Assembly (NCBI GenBank): GCA_031270205.1
Contig: JAISYA010000064.1
Location: forward strand, 1 to 10,472
Direction: 5' to 3'
DNA from: Treponema sp.
Lineage (GTDB): Bacteria > Spirochaetota > Spirochaetia > Treponematales > Breznakiellaceae
Length of the DNA: 10,472 bases
Positions 1 to 5,882 of the stretch are shown in pieces. Positions within the stretch are counted from its first letter, which is position 1; each line of letters starts with the position of its first letter. Position numbers and translations under genes: made by a program. A model generated the notes under the pieces. It was given only the letters and a program-made list of their open reading frames with translations. It searched no databases and was not told where the DNA came from.

Positions 1-501
1 TCCCTGGAAGACTTCCTGAAGTTCTTCGACTATTTTGACGCCCGGCTGAAAGAGCGGCGGCAGCTTTCGGTAACGTGGATGAACATCCCCTCTTTCGGGA
101 AACTGCACATCCCCAGTTGCGATTTTTCCAGCATGATCTCCTGCGAGCAGTTCGAGAAATACGCGATGCCCGGCCTTGAACAGGAATGCCTGCACATGGA
201 CCACAACATCTTCCACCTGGACGGAAAGGGTGTGGCCCGGCACCTTGACCGGATACTCACCCTGCCGAAGCTCAACGCGATACAGTGGGTACAGGGCGTG
301 GGGGAGGACCAGCCGATAATGCAGTGGGCGCCGCTTATCAGGAAGATACAGGCAGCCGGGAAGGGAGTGGTGGTGGATGTTACAACCGGTGAACTTGAAT
401 CTTTTATCGCGGAGGTGCCGCCCCGGGGGATCTACCTGTGCATATCGACCGGAAGCCCGGAAGAGGAAGAGGCCGTGCTGAAGCGCGTCGAAAAGTGGTA
501 G
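1..501 (+). CDS. Uroporphyrinogen decarboxylase superfamily protein, C-terminal part
   Basis: The reading frame is open from the first base of the window, so the gene begins upstream and only its last 166 codons are seen; the ATG at 79 is internal. The visible part resembles the C-terminal half of URO-D/MtaA-like proteins: a DHNIFHLDG segment (bases 199-225), then HLDRILTLPKLNAIQWVQG, and a final strand-helix ending in GSPEEEEAVLKRVEKW. In this superfamily the corresponding 'H-LDG ... L-H-D-LL-IP-L-IQWVPG' pattern is typical of the uncharacterised members near corrinoid methyltransferases (MtaA/CmuA) rather than true HemE. I therefore infer a TIM-barrel methyltransferase- or decarboxylase-like enzyme in the cytoplasm, substrate unknown. 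The stop is followed by 178 bases without a gene and no convincing terminator. The family call rests on remembered motif similarity. Confidence 0.6.
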   Translation, partial: SLEDFLKFFDYFDARLKERRQLSVTWMNIPSFGKLHIPSCDFSSMISCEQFEKYAMPGLEQECLHMDHNIFHLDGKGVARHLDRILTLPKLNAIQWVQGVGEDQPIMQWAPLIRKIQAAGKGVVVDVTTGELESFIAEVPPRGIYLCISTGSPEEEEAVLKRVEKW

Positions 502-679
502 GCCGCCATTGCTCCGGCCCCGTCTGAGGCGGATCTGCTTGCCCTCTTTGGGGGCGGCGCACTTTATGCGTTTACTTTATACCCTCCTCACTATTCAAAA
601 GGACCGTGCAAACTTTACAGAACGCCGGAAACCGGATATAGTTGTAGATATGGCAATCACCGTAAAGGGAAACCTCTAA
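502..679 (+). promoter_or_regulatory. Intergenic region with candidate sigma-70 promoter for the rpn gene
   Basis: A TTTACA box at 614-619 and a TATAGT box at 637-642 are separated by 17 bases. Each matches the sigma-70 consensus at five of six positions. Transcription would begin near base 649, about 30 bases before the ATG at 680. The Shine-Dalgarno-like AAAGGGA lies at 664-670, nine bases before that ATG. I see no strong terminator for the preceding gene; a GCCGCC/GGCGG pairing just after its stop has a loop of about 20 bases and no T tract. Confidence 0.5.
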
Positions 680-1546
680 ATGGCTGAAGAACGGCTGAAC
701 CCCCTTAATGACTTCGCCTTTCAGAAGGCAATGGGCGAAAAAGGGGACGAAGTACAACTGACCGCGTTTCTAAACGCCGTCCTCAAACGGACGGGAAAGG
801 ATCGTATAGAGTCGGTAGAAATCCTCGAAGACACGGATTTACCGGCGGAAACGGTTGGCGGGAAGGCCGGAAAACTGGATGTCCTGGCGAGGCTGGTGGA
901 CGATACCATGGTCGATATCGAGATACAGCTTCACAACGAATACAACATGGAACGGCGGAGCCTGGACTACTGGGCGCGGCACTATATCAAGGGCATTAAG
1001 TCAGGGCAGGATTACAGCCTGCTGCCGGCGGTAATTTGCGTAAACATCCTGGATTTCGGGTACATACCGCTGGAAGAATTTCACACCAGTTTTCATATAT
1101 ACGAGGATCGGCATAAGGAGTATATGCTGACCGATGCCCTGGAACTGCATTTTTTAGACATGGTAAAGTTCAGGAAACAACCCGAAAAGGATATTCGGCA
1201 TGATCCGCTGCACCGGTGGCTGGTATATTTTGACAAATATAGCCCGATTAGCCTTATAGAGGAGGTACTAAAAATGGACCCGGCGATACAGAAGATGCAG
1301 GAGAAAATAGACTGGATACAGGGAAACCCGGATCTTTTCCGGGCCTATCTGCGTTACGAAAAGGCCGCCTCTGACGAAGTAACCCGAATAAACGGGGCGC
1401 GGCGAGAGGGACGGCAGGAGGGACGGCAGGAGGGGCGGCAGAAGGAAAAGCTTGAAATTGCCCGGAATTTAAAAAGAATGGGGATATCGGCTGAGCAGAT
1501 AGCCCAAGGAACCGGACTCTCCGCTGAGGAAATAGCGAAGCTATGA
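680..1546 (+). CDS. Rpn family recombination-promoting nuclease / putative transposase (PD-(D/E)XK)
   Basis: A 288-residue protein of the Rpn / PDDEXK_2 family, which includes the group originally named for putative transposases of Treponema denticola. The N-terminal LNPLNDFAFQKAMGEKG is the usual opening (expected F-x-x-x-F-G/K region). The nuclease core is visible as D67 in KLDVLARL and E81-x-Q83 in VDIEIQ, the family's D...ExQ version of the PD-(D/E)XK site, followed by RRSLDYWARHY. Known Rpn proteins are DNA endonucleases that promote RecA-independent recombination and are implicated in phage defence; they are not classical transposases. The C-terminus is a charged variable tail with three EGRQ repeats (residues 243-254) and an ISAEQIAQGTGLSAEEIAKL ending. 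The ATG at 680 is chosen because it has AAAGGGA nine bases upstream and matches the family N-terminus. The gene is complete, with no inactivating lesion seen. Its function here is inferred from family only. Confidence 0.85.
   Translation: MAEERLNPLNDFAFQKAMGEKGDEVQLTAFLNAVLKRTGKDRIESVEILEDTDLPAETVGGKAGKLDVLARLVDDTMVDIEIQLHNEYNMERRSLDYWARHYIKGIKSGQDYSLLPAVICVNILDFGYIPLEEFHTSFHIYEDRHKEYMLTDALELHFLDMVKFRKQPEKDIRHDPLHRWLVYFDKYSPISLIEEVLKMDPAIQKMQEKIDWIQGNPDLFRAYLRYEKAASDEVTRINGARREGRQEGRQEGRQKEKLEIARNLKRMGISAEQIAQGTGLSAEEIAKL
1276..1311 (+). repeat. Direct repeat, copy 1 (inside the rpn gene)
   Basis: This segment of the rpn coding sequence encodes DPAIQKMQEK and is repeated at 1553-1588. The first 32 bases are identical in the two copies, and 35 of 36 match overall (T at 1308 versus C at 1585). 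The flanking bases on the left are unrelated. Confidence 0.9.
1406..1441 (+). repeat. Three tandem copies of a 12-base unit inside the rpn gene
   Basis: The unit GAGGGACGGCAG is present twice exactly (1406-1417, 1418-1429) and a third time with one change, GGA to GGG (1430-1441). It encodes EGRQ three times at residues 243-254. Because the unit is a multiple of three, gain or loss of copies would keep the frame. Such tails are typical of this family. Confidence 0.9.
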
Positions 1547-1744
1547 TACCCCGGACCCGGCGATACAGAAGATGCAGGAGAAAACAGAATTGGGGACGCT
1601 CAACGGTATGCTCATTCTACAGAGTTTCAACACCGGTCTCGTCATGCTGAATGTGCAGGTATTCTGGTAAAATGTCGCAAAGGGCGTACTGCTGTTTACC
1701 CGGGGTAAAAACCTCGTAAACTGGGAAAAAATGGAGGGTACGTA
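1547..1744 (+). other. Gap with broken gene-like sequence and an extended -10 promoter candidate
   Basis: After the 36-base repeat, one frame stays readable to base 1745 apart from a single TAA at 1668-1670: first DPAIQKMQEKTELGTLNGML..., then, after the stop, NVAKGVLLFTRGKNLVNW.... I do not recognise either part, and there is no supported start codon, so I treat this as a possible remnant rather than a gene. The last in-frame stop (TAA 1743-1745) shares its final A with the ATG of the small ORF at 1745. TGGTAAAAT at 1665-1673 fits an extended -10 element and could drive the genes downstream, but no good -35 accompanies it. Confidence 0.4.
1553..1588 (+). repeat. Direct repeat, copy 2 (just after the rpn stop codon)
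   Basis: Second copy of the 36-base segment at 1276-1311, beginning six bases after the rpn stop. The offset is 277 bases, so this copy is in a different reading frame from the rpn gene. In its own frame it again reads DPAIQKMQEK and then continues into unrelated sequence. Confidence 0.9.
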
Positions 1745-1861
1745 ATGACATCTTGCCATAATTTACAGGCGGATGTGCCCCTGGAGAATGTCCTTGCGTT
1801 CTACGAGATTGGCAAGCGGCGGACAATCTTTGCCGGCGGCGGGCAAAAGAACGCGGCCTGA
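1745..1861 (+). CDS. Small ORF, 38 codons, unknown function
   Basis: An ATG at 1745 is preceded by GGAGGG at 1733-1738 with six bases of spacing, one of the better ribosome binding sites in the window. The product reads MTSCHNLQADVPLENVLAFY and ends KRRTIFAGGGQKNAA; it has no signal peptide or membrane segment, and I recognise no family. It stops at 1861, 13 bases before the lipoprotein start, so the two would be translated from one message, possibly coupled. It could be a real small protein, a leader peptide for the transporter genes, or the tail of the degraded sequence before it. The binding site and spacing argue for translation; nothing in the protein itself does. Confidence 0.4.
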   Translation: MTSCHNLQADVPLENVLAFYEIGKRRTIFAGGGQKNAA

Positions 1862-1874
1862 CCGGGGAGAAAAC

Positions 1875-2915
1875 ATGGGAAAAACAGTCGCGTTCTTTTT
1901 GCTGGCATCACTCCTTGCCCTGTCAGGGTGCAGGGCAAAAGATTCAGGCGCGGAACAAACAAAACAGGATACCGATTTATCGGTGCTGGTGTATATTACC
2001 GGGGTGACGGCGGGGAGCCCTCCCTATGAAATGCTGGCCGCCGGCGCGGAAGAATTCGCCCGGGCCAACGATAATGTGCGGGTGATGATTTACGAGGCGG
2101 GTTTTAACCAGGCCGAATGGGAAGAACAGCTCACCTCCCTCGTGGCAGGCGGGGAATTCGATCTGGTGCTGGGATCAAATCCGTCGTTACCTGAAATATG
2201 CGCGAGTGTGGGGGAAAAATTTCCCGGCCAGCGCTTTATTGTTACCGACGCCCGCTATGAAGGCAATCCCCGGATAGCGACGTACTTCTATAACCAGTAC
2301 GAACAGTCCCTGTATCTGGGATACCTGGCGGGCCTGATTACGACGGGCGACATGCCCCAGGCAAATGCCGCGAAACGGATCGGTTTCATAGCCGCCCAGG
2401 AATATCCCCTGCTTTCAAAACACATCATGCCCGGTTTTCTTGAGGGGGCGCGGCGCGTTGATCCTGATATCGAATTGGATTTCAGGGTGATTGGCAACTG
2501 GTATGACGCGAACAAGGCGGCGGAGCTTGCGTCCAGCATGATCGACACGGGGGTTGACGTGTTCGCCTCTATTGCCGGCGGCGCGGCCCAGGGGATGATA
2601 CGCGCCGCCCGGGAGCGCGGCGCGTATGTGCTGTCGTATAACACGGGCGAATACGACCGAATGCCGGGTGTGATTGTAGGCTGCGGCCTTATGAAACAGC
2701 AAAAACTCGTGACGGAGATTCTCGGCGATGTTCTCGCGGGGAACATACCGTACGGGACATCCCGGACTGTGGGGGCCAAAGAAGGTTATCTCGATTTCAT
2801 CGCCGATGATCCGGGCTACCGCGAGCACATTCCGAAGACCACGCGGGAGCGCTTCGACGCGTTCATGGATGATATCCGCGCCGGCAGGGTGGATTTTTCC
2901 GTCCCGCCCCTTTGA
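1875..2915 (+). CDS. BMP family ABC transporter substrate-binding lipoprotein (nucleoside type)
   Basis: A 346-residue lipoprotein of the basic membrane protein family (PnrA/TmpC, BmpA, NupN relatives), which bind purine or other nucleosides at the cell envelope and deliver them to an ABC importer. The start at 1875 has GGGGAG at 1864-1869 and begins a textbook lipoprotein signal: MGKTVAFFLLASLLALSGC, lipobox LSGC with the acylated cysteine at residue 19. An upstream ATG at 1773 in the same frame would put 34 unsuitable residues ahead of this signal. The family fold is visible in YEMLAAGAEEFA, EEQLTSLVAGGEFDLVLGSN, GFLEGARR, GNWYDANKAAEL (207-218) and IAGGAAQG (233-240). It lies seven bases before its ATPase gene. 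The ligand is not certain: BMP proteins for autoinducer-2 and other ligands exist. Confidence 0.85.
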   Translation: MGKTVAFFLLASLLALSGCRAKDSGAEQTKQDTDLSVLVYITGVTAGSPPYEMLAAGAEEFARANDNVRVMIYEAGFNQAEWEEQLTSLVAGGEFDLVLGSNPSLPEICASVGEKFPGQRFIVTDARYEGNPRIATYFYNQYEQSLYLGYLAGLITTGDMPQANAAKRIGFIAAQEYPLLSKHIMPGFLEGARRVDPDIELDFRVIGNWYDANKAAELASSMIDTGVDVFASIAGGAAQGMIRAARERGAYVLSYNTGEYDRMPGVIVGCGLMKQQKLVTEILGDVLAGNIPYGTSRTVGAKEGYLDFIADDPGYREHIPKTTRERFDAFMDDIRAGRVDFSVPPL

Positions 2916-2922
2916 GCAAAGC

Positions 2923-4509
2923 GTGTCTGACTACGCGGTGGAACTGCGGGGGATCAGCAAGATATACCCCGGCAGCGAAAAAAAAGCCAATAATAACATA
3001 CACCTGGGCATCCGCGAAGGGGAGATTCTCTGCGTCGCCGGCGAGAACGGCGCGGGAAAAACCACCCTGATGAAAATCCTCGCCGGCCTTGATCGGCCCA
3101 CTGCCGGTGAGATTTATATTCACCAAAAAAAAGTGAATATCGATTCCCCCCTTACCGCCAAAAAGCTGGGAATCGGCATGGTGCATCAGCACTTCATGCT
3201 TTTTCCCGAATACACGGCGGCTGAAAATATCGTGATGGGCCTTGAGCCGCGCAAGTGGGGGATTTTTTGCGACATCGCGAAGGCCAGAGCCGCGGCGGAA
3301 CGGTTGATCAATTCGCATCATTTCTCGATTGAACCGGACCGGCCGGTAGGCGGCCTCGGTACCGGCGAGATGCAGCAGGTGGAGATTTGCCGGATACTGT
3401 ACCGGAACGCGGACATTATCATCTTTGACGAGCCGACTTCAATGCTGACCGAACAGGAGACGCTTTCCCTTTTCAAAACCCTTAAAGCGCTGGCCCTTGC
3501 GGGGAAAACGCTTGTCCTCATCACCCACAAACTGCGGGAAATAAAACTGATCTCGGACCGGGTGGCGGTGCTGCGCCGGGGGGAGCTGGCCGGTATCCGC
3601 GATACGGCGGACATTGACGAATACGAAATCTCCGGGATGATGACCGCCCCGGGAGGATCAAAAGAAAATGGTATGCGACATTTCAACGGGCGGGATGCGC
3701 GTTTGCGGGAAAAGCCCGCTTTTTCGTGCGCCGGGCCGATAATCGCCTTTGATGCGGTGACGGTGCTGCGGCGCGCCCAGGAGCGGCCCCTGCTGGATCG
3801 TGTTTCTTTCGCGGTTACGGCGGGGGAGATCCTCGGTTTCGCGGGAGTGGGGGGAAACGGGCTGGGGGTGCTGGAAGCGGCGCTGGGGGGCTTTCTCCAC
3901 CCCGCGTCGGGGAAAATCCTCCACCGGGACCGGGATATTTCGCGTCTTAACATACGGCGGCTGCGCAGGCAGGGGCTTGCCTACGTGCCCGCCGACCGTC
4001 TGCGGGTGGGAAGCGCCCTCGCGGCCACGGTGGACGAGAACATGATGATAGACCGCCGGGGGGAATTCACCCGCCTGTCTTTTCTTAAGCGCCGGGCAAT
4101 CCGGGATTTTGCCGGGGCGCTTATCCGGCGTTACCGTATCGCCGGAACAGGAAGCGGCGAAAGCGGAGCGCTCAGTTCCGGGGAAGAAAACGCCGCTTCC
4201 CTTTCGGGCGGCAATTTGCAGAAATTGATCCTCGCCAGGGAAATCGAACAACTGCGGGACTATATCGTGCTTTCCGAGCCTACCTGGGGCCTTGATATTG
4301 CCGCCAGGGACTTTGTATGGGAGGAAATCGAGGGACTGCGGGAAAAAGGGGCGGCGGTGATTCTCATCTCCACGAATCTCGACGAGATACTCGCTTTGGC
4401 CGACCGGATCATGGTTATGTACCGGGGAAGGATAGCCGGGGAACTGTCAAACACGGGCGCGCCGGAGACAAAAGAAAAAATCGGCGCATGGATGCAGGGC
4501 CTGTTTTAG
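2923..4509 (+). CDS. ABC transporter ATP-binding protein with two nucleotide-binding domains (BMP/nucleoside type)
   Basis: A 528-residue tandem ATPase of the RbsA/NupO type that would energise uptake for the lipoprotein gene just upstream. Domain 1: Walker A GENGAGKTT (40-48), Q-loop Q89, signature LGTGE (145-149), Walker B IIIFDE (165-170), H-loop H202. Domain 2: GVGGNG (308-313) in place of Walker A, signature LSGGN (427-431), and a Walker-B-region E452 in SEPTWGLD. A degenerate second Walker A is usual for this family; the LGTGE first signature, lacking the usual serine, is less usual. GTG at 2923 is the best start, leaving a seven-base gap after the lipoprotein stop, although its Shine-Dalgarno site is weak (GAG at 2914-2916). 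The frame is open upstream to a possible ATG at 2728, but that would overlap the lipoprotein gene by 188 bases. No permease genes follow. Confidence 0.85.
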   Translation: MSDYAVELRGISKIYPGSEKKANNNIHLGIREGEILCVAGENGAGKTTLMKILAGLDRPTAGEIYIHQKKVNIDSPLTAKKLGIGMVHQHFMLFPEYTAAENIVMGLEPRKWGIFCDIAKARAAAERLINSHHFSIEPDRPVGGLGTGEMQQVEICRILYRNADIIIFDEPTSMLTEQETLSLFKTLKALALAGKTLVLITHKLREIKLISDRVAVLRRGELAGIRDTADIDEYEISGMMTAPGGSKENGMRHFNGRDARLREKPAFSCAGPIIAFDAVTVLRRAQERPLLDRVSFAVTAGEILGFAGVGGNGLGVLEAALGGFLHPASGKILHRDRDISRLNIRRLRRQGLAYVPADRLRVGSALAATVDENMMIDRRGEFTRLSFLKRRAIRDFAGALIRRYRIAGTGSGESGALSSGEENAASLSGGNLQKLILAREIEQLRDYIVLSEPTWGLDIAARDFVWEEIEGLREKGAAVILISTNLDEILALADRIMVMYRGRIAGELSNTGAPETKEKIGAWMQGLF

Positions 4510-4511
4510 AA

Positions 4512-4827
4512 ACAGGGCGCCGGCGTTTACTTTCAATCTTTGAAAACTGCCATATTTCAGGAACTTAAGCACGCAAAACCGGCTTTCATGTCCGCACGGA
4601 CGGCTTTCCGGTCCGCAAAACCGCTCTTCATGTCCGCGTTTGCGCCCTTCCGTTCACCATTTGCGCCTTTCCGGTCCGCACGGCCGCAAATGCAATCGTC
4701 CTGGGCGCAAACGCCGGCATCCGTGTTCCGCGAACCGCCCCGGCCTCCTCCGGGGCCTCTTCCTCCGGGGTTTGCCGTGCGTAACGCATGGTACGCGCGG
4801 TTCGGAAGGTAAGCGCCGGCGCCCTGT
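4512..4827. mobile_element. Candidate miniature inverted-repeat element between the ABC ATPase gene and galE
   Basis: The left end (4512-4534) and the right end (4805-4827) are inverted copies: the outer 14 bases, ACAGGGCGCCGGCG and its complement, match perfectly, and 21 of 23 match overall. Part of the core (CGCCGGCG) is itself palindromic, but the asymmetric ACAGGG outside and TTAC inside pair correctly, which a simple palindrome would not explain. The 316-base unit starts two bases after the ATPase stop codon and ends 44 bases before galE. It carries a 21-base tandem repeat array, and one + frame is open across nearly all of it (TTG 4540 to TAA 4812, about 90 codons, no Shine-Dalgarno site). 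No target-site duplication is evident and no transposase is inside, so it could instead be a paired RNA structure or an immobile repeat. Confidence 0.45.
4585..4689 (+). repeat. Five tandem 21-base repeats
   Basis: Units start at 4585, 4606, 4627, 4648 and 4669 with an exact 21-base period. Their shared core is TTC(A/C)(T/G)GTCCGC; the fourth unit is the most diverged. On the + strand the units would encode a heptapeptide pattern F-(M/R)-S-(A/P)-x-x-x. On the - strand the same period reads A-D-(R/M)-K-x-x-x in one frame. There are no unique spacers, so it is not a CRISPR array. Whether it is translated on either strand cannot be decided from sequence. Confidence 0.8.
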
Positions 4828-4858
4828 CCTCCTGATAGTCTTTTAAGCCTTTTTGTTC

Positions 4859-4871
4859 TATACTTCTAAAT
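4859..4871 (+). promoter_or_regulatory. Candidate -10 box of galE, suggesting a leaderless transcript
   Basis: TATACT at 4859-4864 matches the -10 consensus at five of six positions and ends only seven bases before the galE ATG, so transcription would start at or beside the A of the start codon. No Shine-Dalgarno sequence lies within 25 bases of the ATG. The -35 region (around 4832-4841) is poor. Confidence 0.4.
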
Positions 4872-5837
4872 ATGAACGTTTTACTCATCGGCGGGGCCGG
4901 TTATATCGGCAGCCACGTAACGAGGGAATTGCTTGACCGGGGGCATCGCTGTACCGTGTATGATAATCTTTCCAGCGGCCTGCGGGAAAATTTGTTTTCC
5001 GCCGCGGAATTTATGCACGGGGACATTCACGATTATACCGGCCTCGTACAGGCCATGAAGGGCGGTTTTGACGCGCTCGTGCACCTTGCGGCTTCCAAAG
5101 CCGCCGGTGAATCCATGCGGGAACCGGAAAAATATTCCCGAAACAACATCAACGGGACCATCAATATTCTCAACGCCGCATCCGAAACCGGGATTAAAAA
5201 CATCGTTTTTTCGTCCAGCGCCGCGGTTTACGGCGAGCCTGAGTATCTGCCCATTGATGAAAAGCATCCCGCAAAACCGGAAAATTACTACGGTTTTACC
5301 AAGCTGGAAATCGAACGCTTTTTGGGATGGTATGAAAAACTCCGGGGTATGCGCTATGCGTGCCTCCGCTATTTCAACGCCGCCGGTTACGATGTAAAGG
5401 GGCGGATCAGGGGCCTGGAACAGAATCCCGCCAATCTTCTGCCGGTTATTATGGAAACGGCCTGCGGTATGCGCAAAGAGCTGTACATATTCGGGAACGA
5501 TTACGACACCCCCGACGGCACCTGCATTCGGGATTATATTCACGTAAGCGATCTGGCGTCGGCCCACGCTACAGCCCTGGATTATATCGGTAAAAACGGG
5601 AAGAGCCTTATCGTCAACCTGGGGAGCGAAACCGGCAGCTCCGTGGCCGAAGTGCTGGAAAGCGCCCGGCGGATAACCGGCAAAGCCATCCCCGCGAAAA
5701 TAGCCGGGCGGCGTCCCGGGGACTCCGCCAAACTCACCGCTTCGGCCTCGCTTGCCCTGGAACTTTTGGGCTGGAAAGCCCAATATTCGGATATGGACAC
5801 GCTGATCAAAACAAGCTGGAAAGCCTACAATCATTAG
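4872..5837 (+). CDS. galE: UDP-glucose 4-epimerase
   Basis: A 321-residue extended short-chain dehydrogenase/reductase that interconverts UDP-glucose and UDP-galactose in the cytoplasm with bound NAD, feeding galactose use and glycan synthesis. Visible: the NAD-binding GGAGYIG (7-13) in the N-terminal Rossmann fold, the VHLAA segment at 70-74, FSSSAAVYG carrying the catalytic serine (114-116), the catalytic Y140-x-x-x-K144, then RYFNAAG (166-172), NLLPVIM (188-194) and the GalE hallmark YDTPDGTCIRDYIHVSDLA (211-229). Length is close to the usual 330 or so. The ATG at 4872 places the Rossmann motif at the normal distance from the N-terminus; the gene has its own -10 box but no ribosome binding site. 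The M20 peptidase gene follows after 45 bases. Other UDP-sugar epimerases are possible substrate variants, but the motif set is classic GalE. Confidence 0.92.
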   Translation: MNVLLIGGAGYIGSHVTRELLDRGHRCTVYDNLSSGLRENLFSAAEFMHGDIHDYTGLVQAMKGGFDALVHLAASKAAGESMREPEKYSRNNINGTINILNAASETGIKNIVFSSSAAVYGEPEYLPIDEKHPAKPENYYGFTKLEIERFLGWYEKLRGMRYACLRYFNAAGYDVKGRIRGLEQNPANLLPVIMETACGMRKELYIFGNDYDTPDGTCIRDYIHVSDLASAHATALDYIGKNGKSLIVNLGSETGSSVAEVLESARRITGKAIPAKIAGRRPGDSAKLTASASLALELLGWKAQYSDMDTLIKTSWKAYNH

Positions 5838-5882
5838 GTGAATTAAACATGCCGTTATGCGCATTTGAAGGAGTTACGCGCC

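Noticed and set aside
680..1546. The rpn-family gene as an active transposase with its own insertion element
   Set aside because: No terminal inverted repeats or target duplication flank it, and the family is now regarded as recombination-promoting nucleases rather than classical transposases.
1773..1874. An upstream in-frame ATG that would lengthen the BMP lipoprotein by 34 residues
   Set aside because: The lipoprotein signal peptide begins exactly at the ATG at 1875, which also has its own ribosome binding site.
2288..2828. Two overlapping - strand frames opposite the BMP lipoprotein gene
   Set aside because: The + strand protein is a clear BMP-family lipoprotein with a lipobox; the - strand frames are shadows.
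2728..2922. An upstream in-frame ATG that would lengthen the ABC ATPase by 65 residues
   Set aside because: It lies inside the lipoprotein gene, the added residues match nothing in the family, and the GTG at 2923 gives the normal domain start.
3318..4251. - strand frames of about 200 codons opposite the ABC ATPase gene
   Set aside because: They are arginine- and proline-rich shadows of a well-supported ATPase.
4500..4516. CCTGTTT/AAACAGG hairpin over the ABC ATPase stop codon as a terminator
   Set aside because: The stem is only seven pairs with a three-base loop and is followed by GC-rich sequence, not a T tract.
4585..4689. The 21-base repeats as a CRISPR array
   Set aside because: The repeats are directly tandem without spacers, too short, and no cas genes are nearby.
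4737..4756. GCCCCGG/CCGGGGC hairpin as a terminator before galE
   Set aside because: No T tract follows; it is a structural feature of the inverted-repeat unit at most.
4540..4812. The 90-codon + strand frame in the gap before galE as a normal gene
   Set aside because: It needs a TTG start without a Shine-Dalgarno site, is made largely of tandem repeats and proline-rich sequence, and lies inside an inverted-repeat unit. Reported as repeat and element content instead.
4881..5864. Long open frame of 327 codons on the - strand opposite galE
   Set aside because: galE on the + strand has every family motif in frame. The - strand product has no recognisable domain and is a shadow caused by the GC-rich codon pattern.
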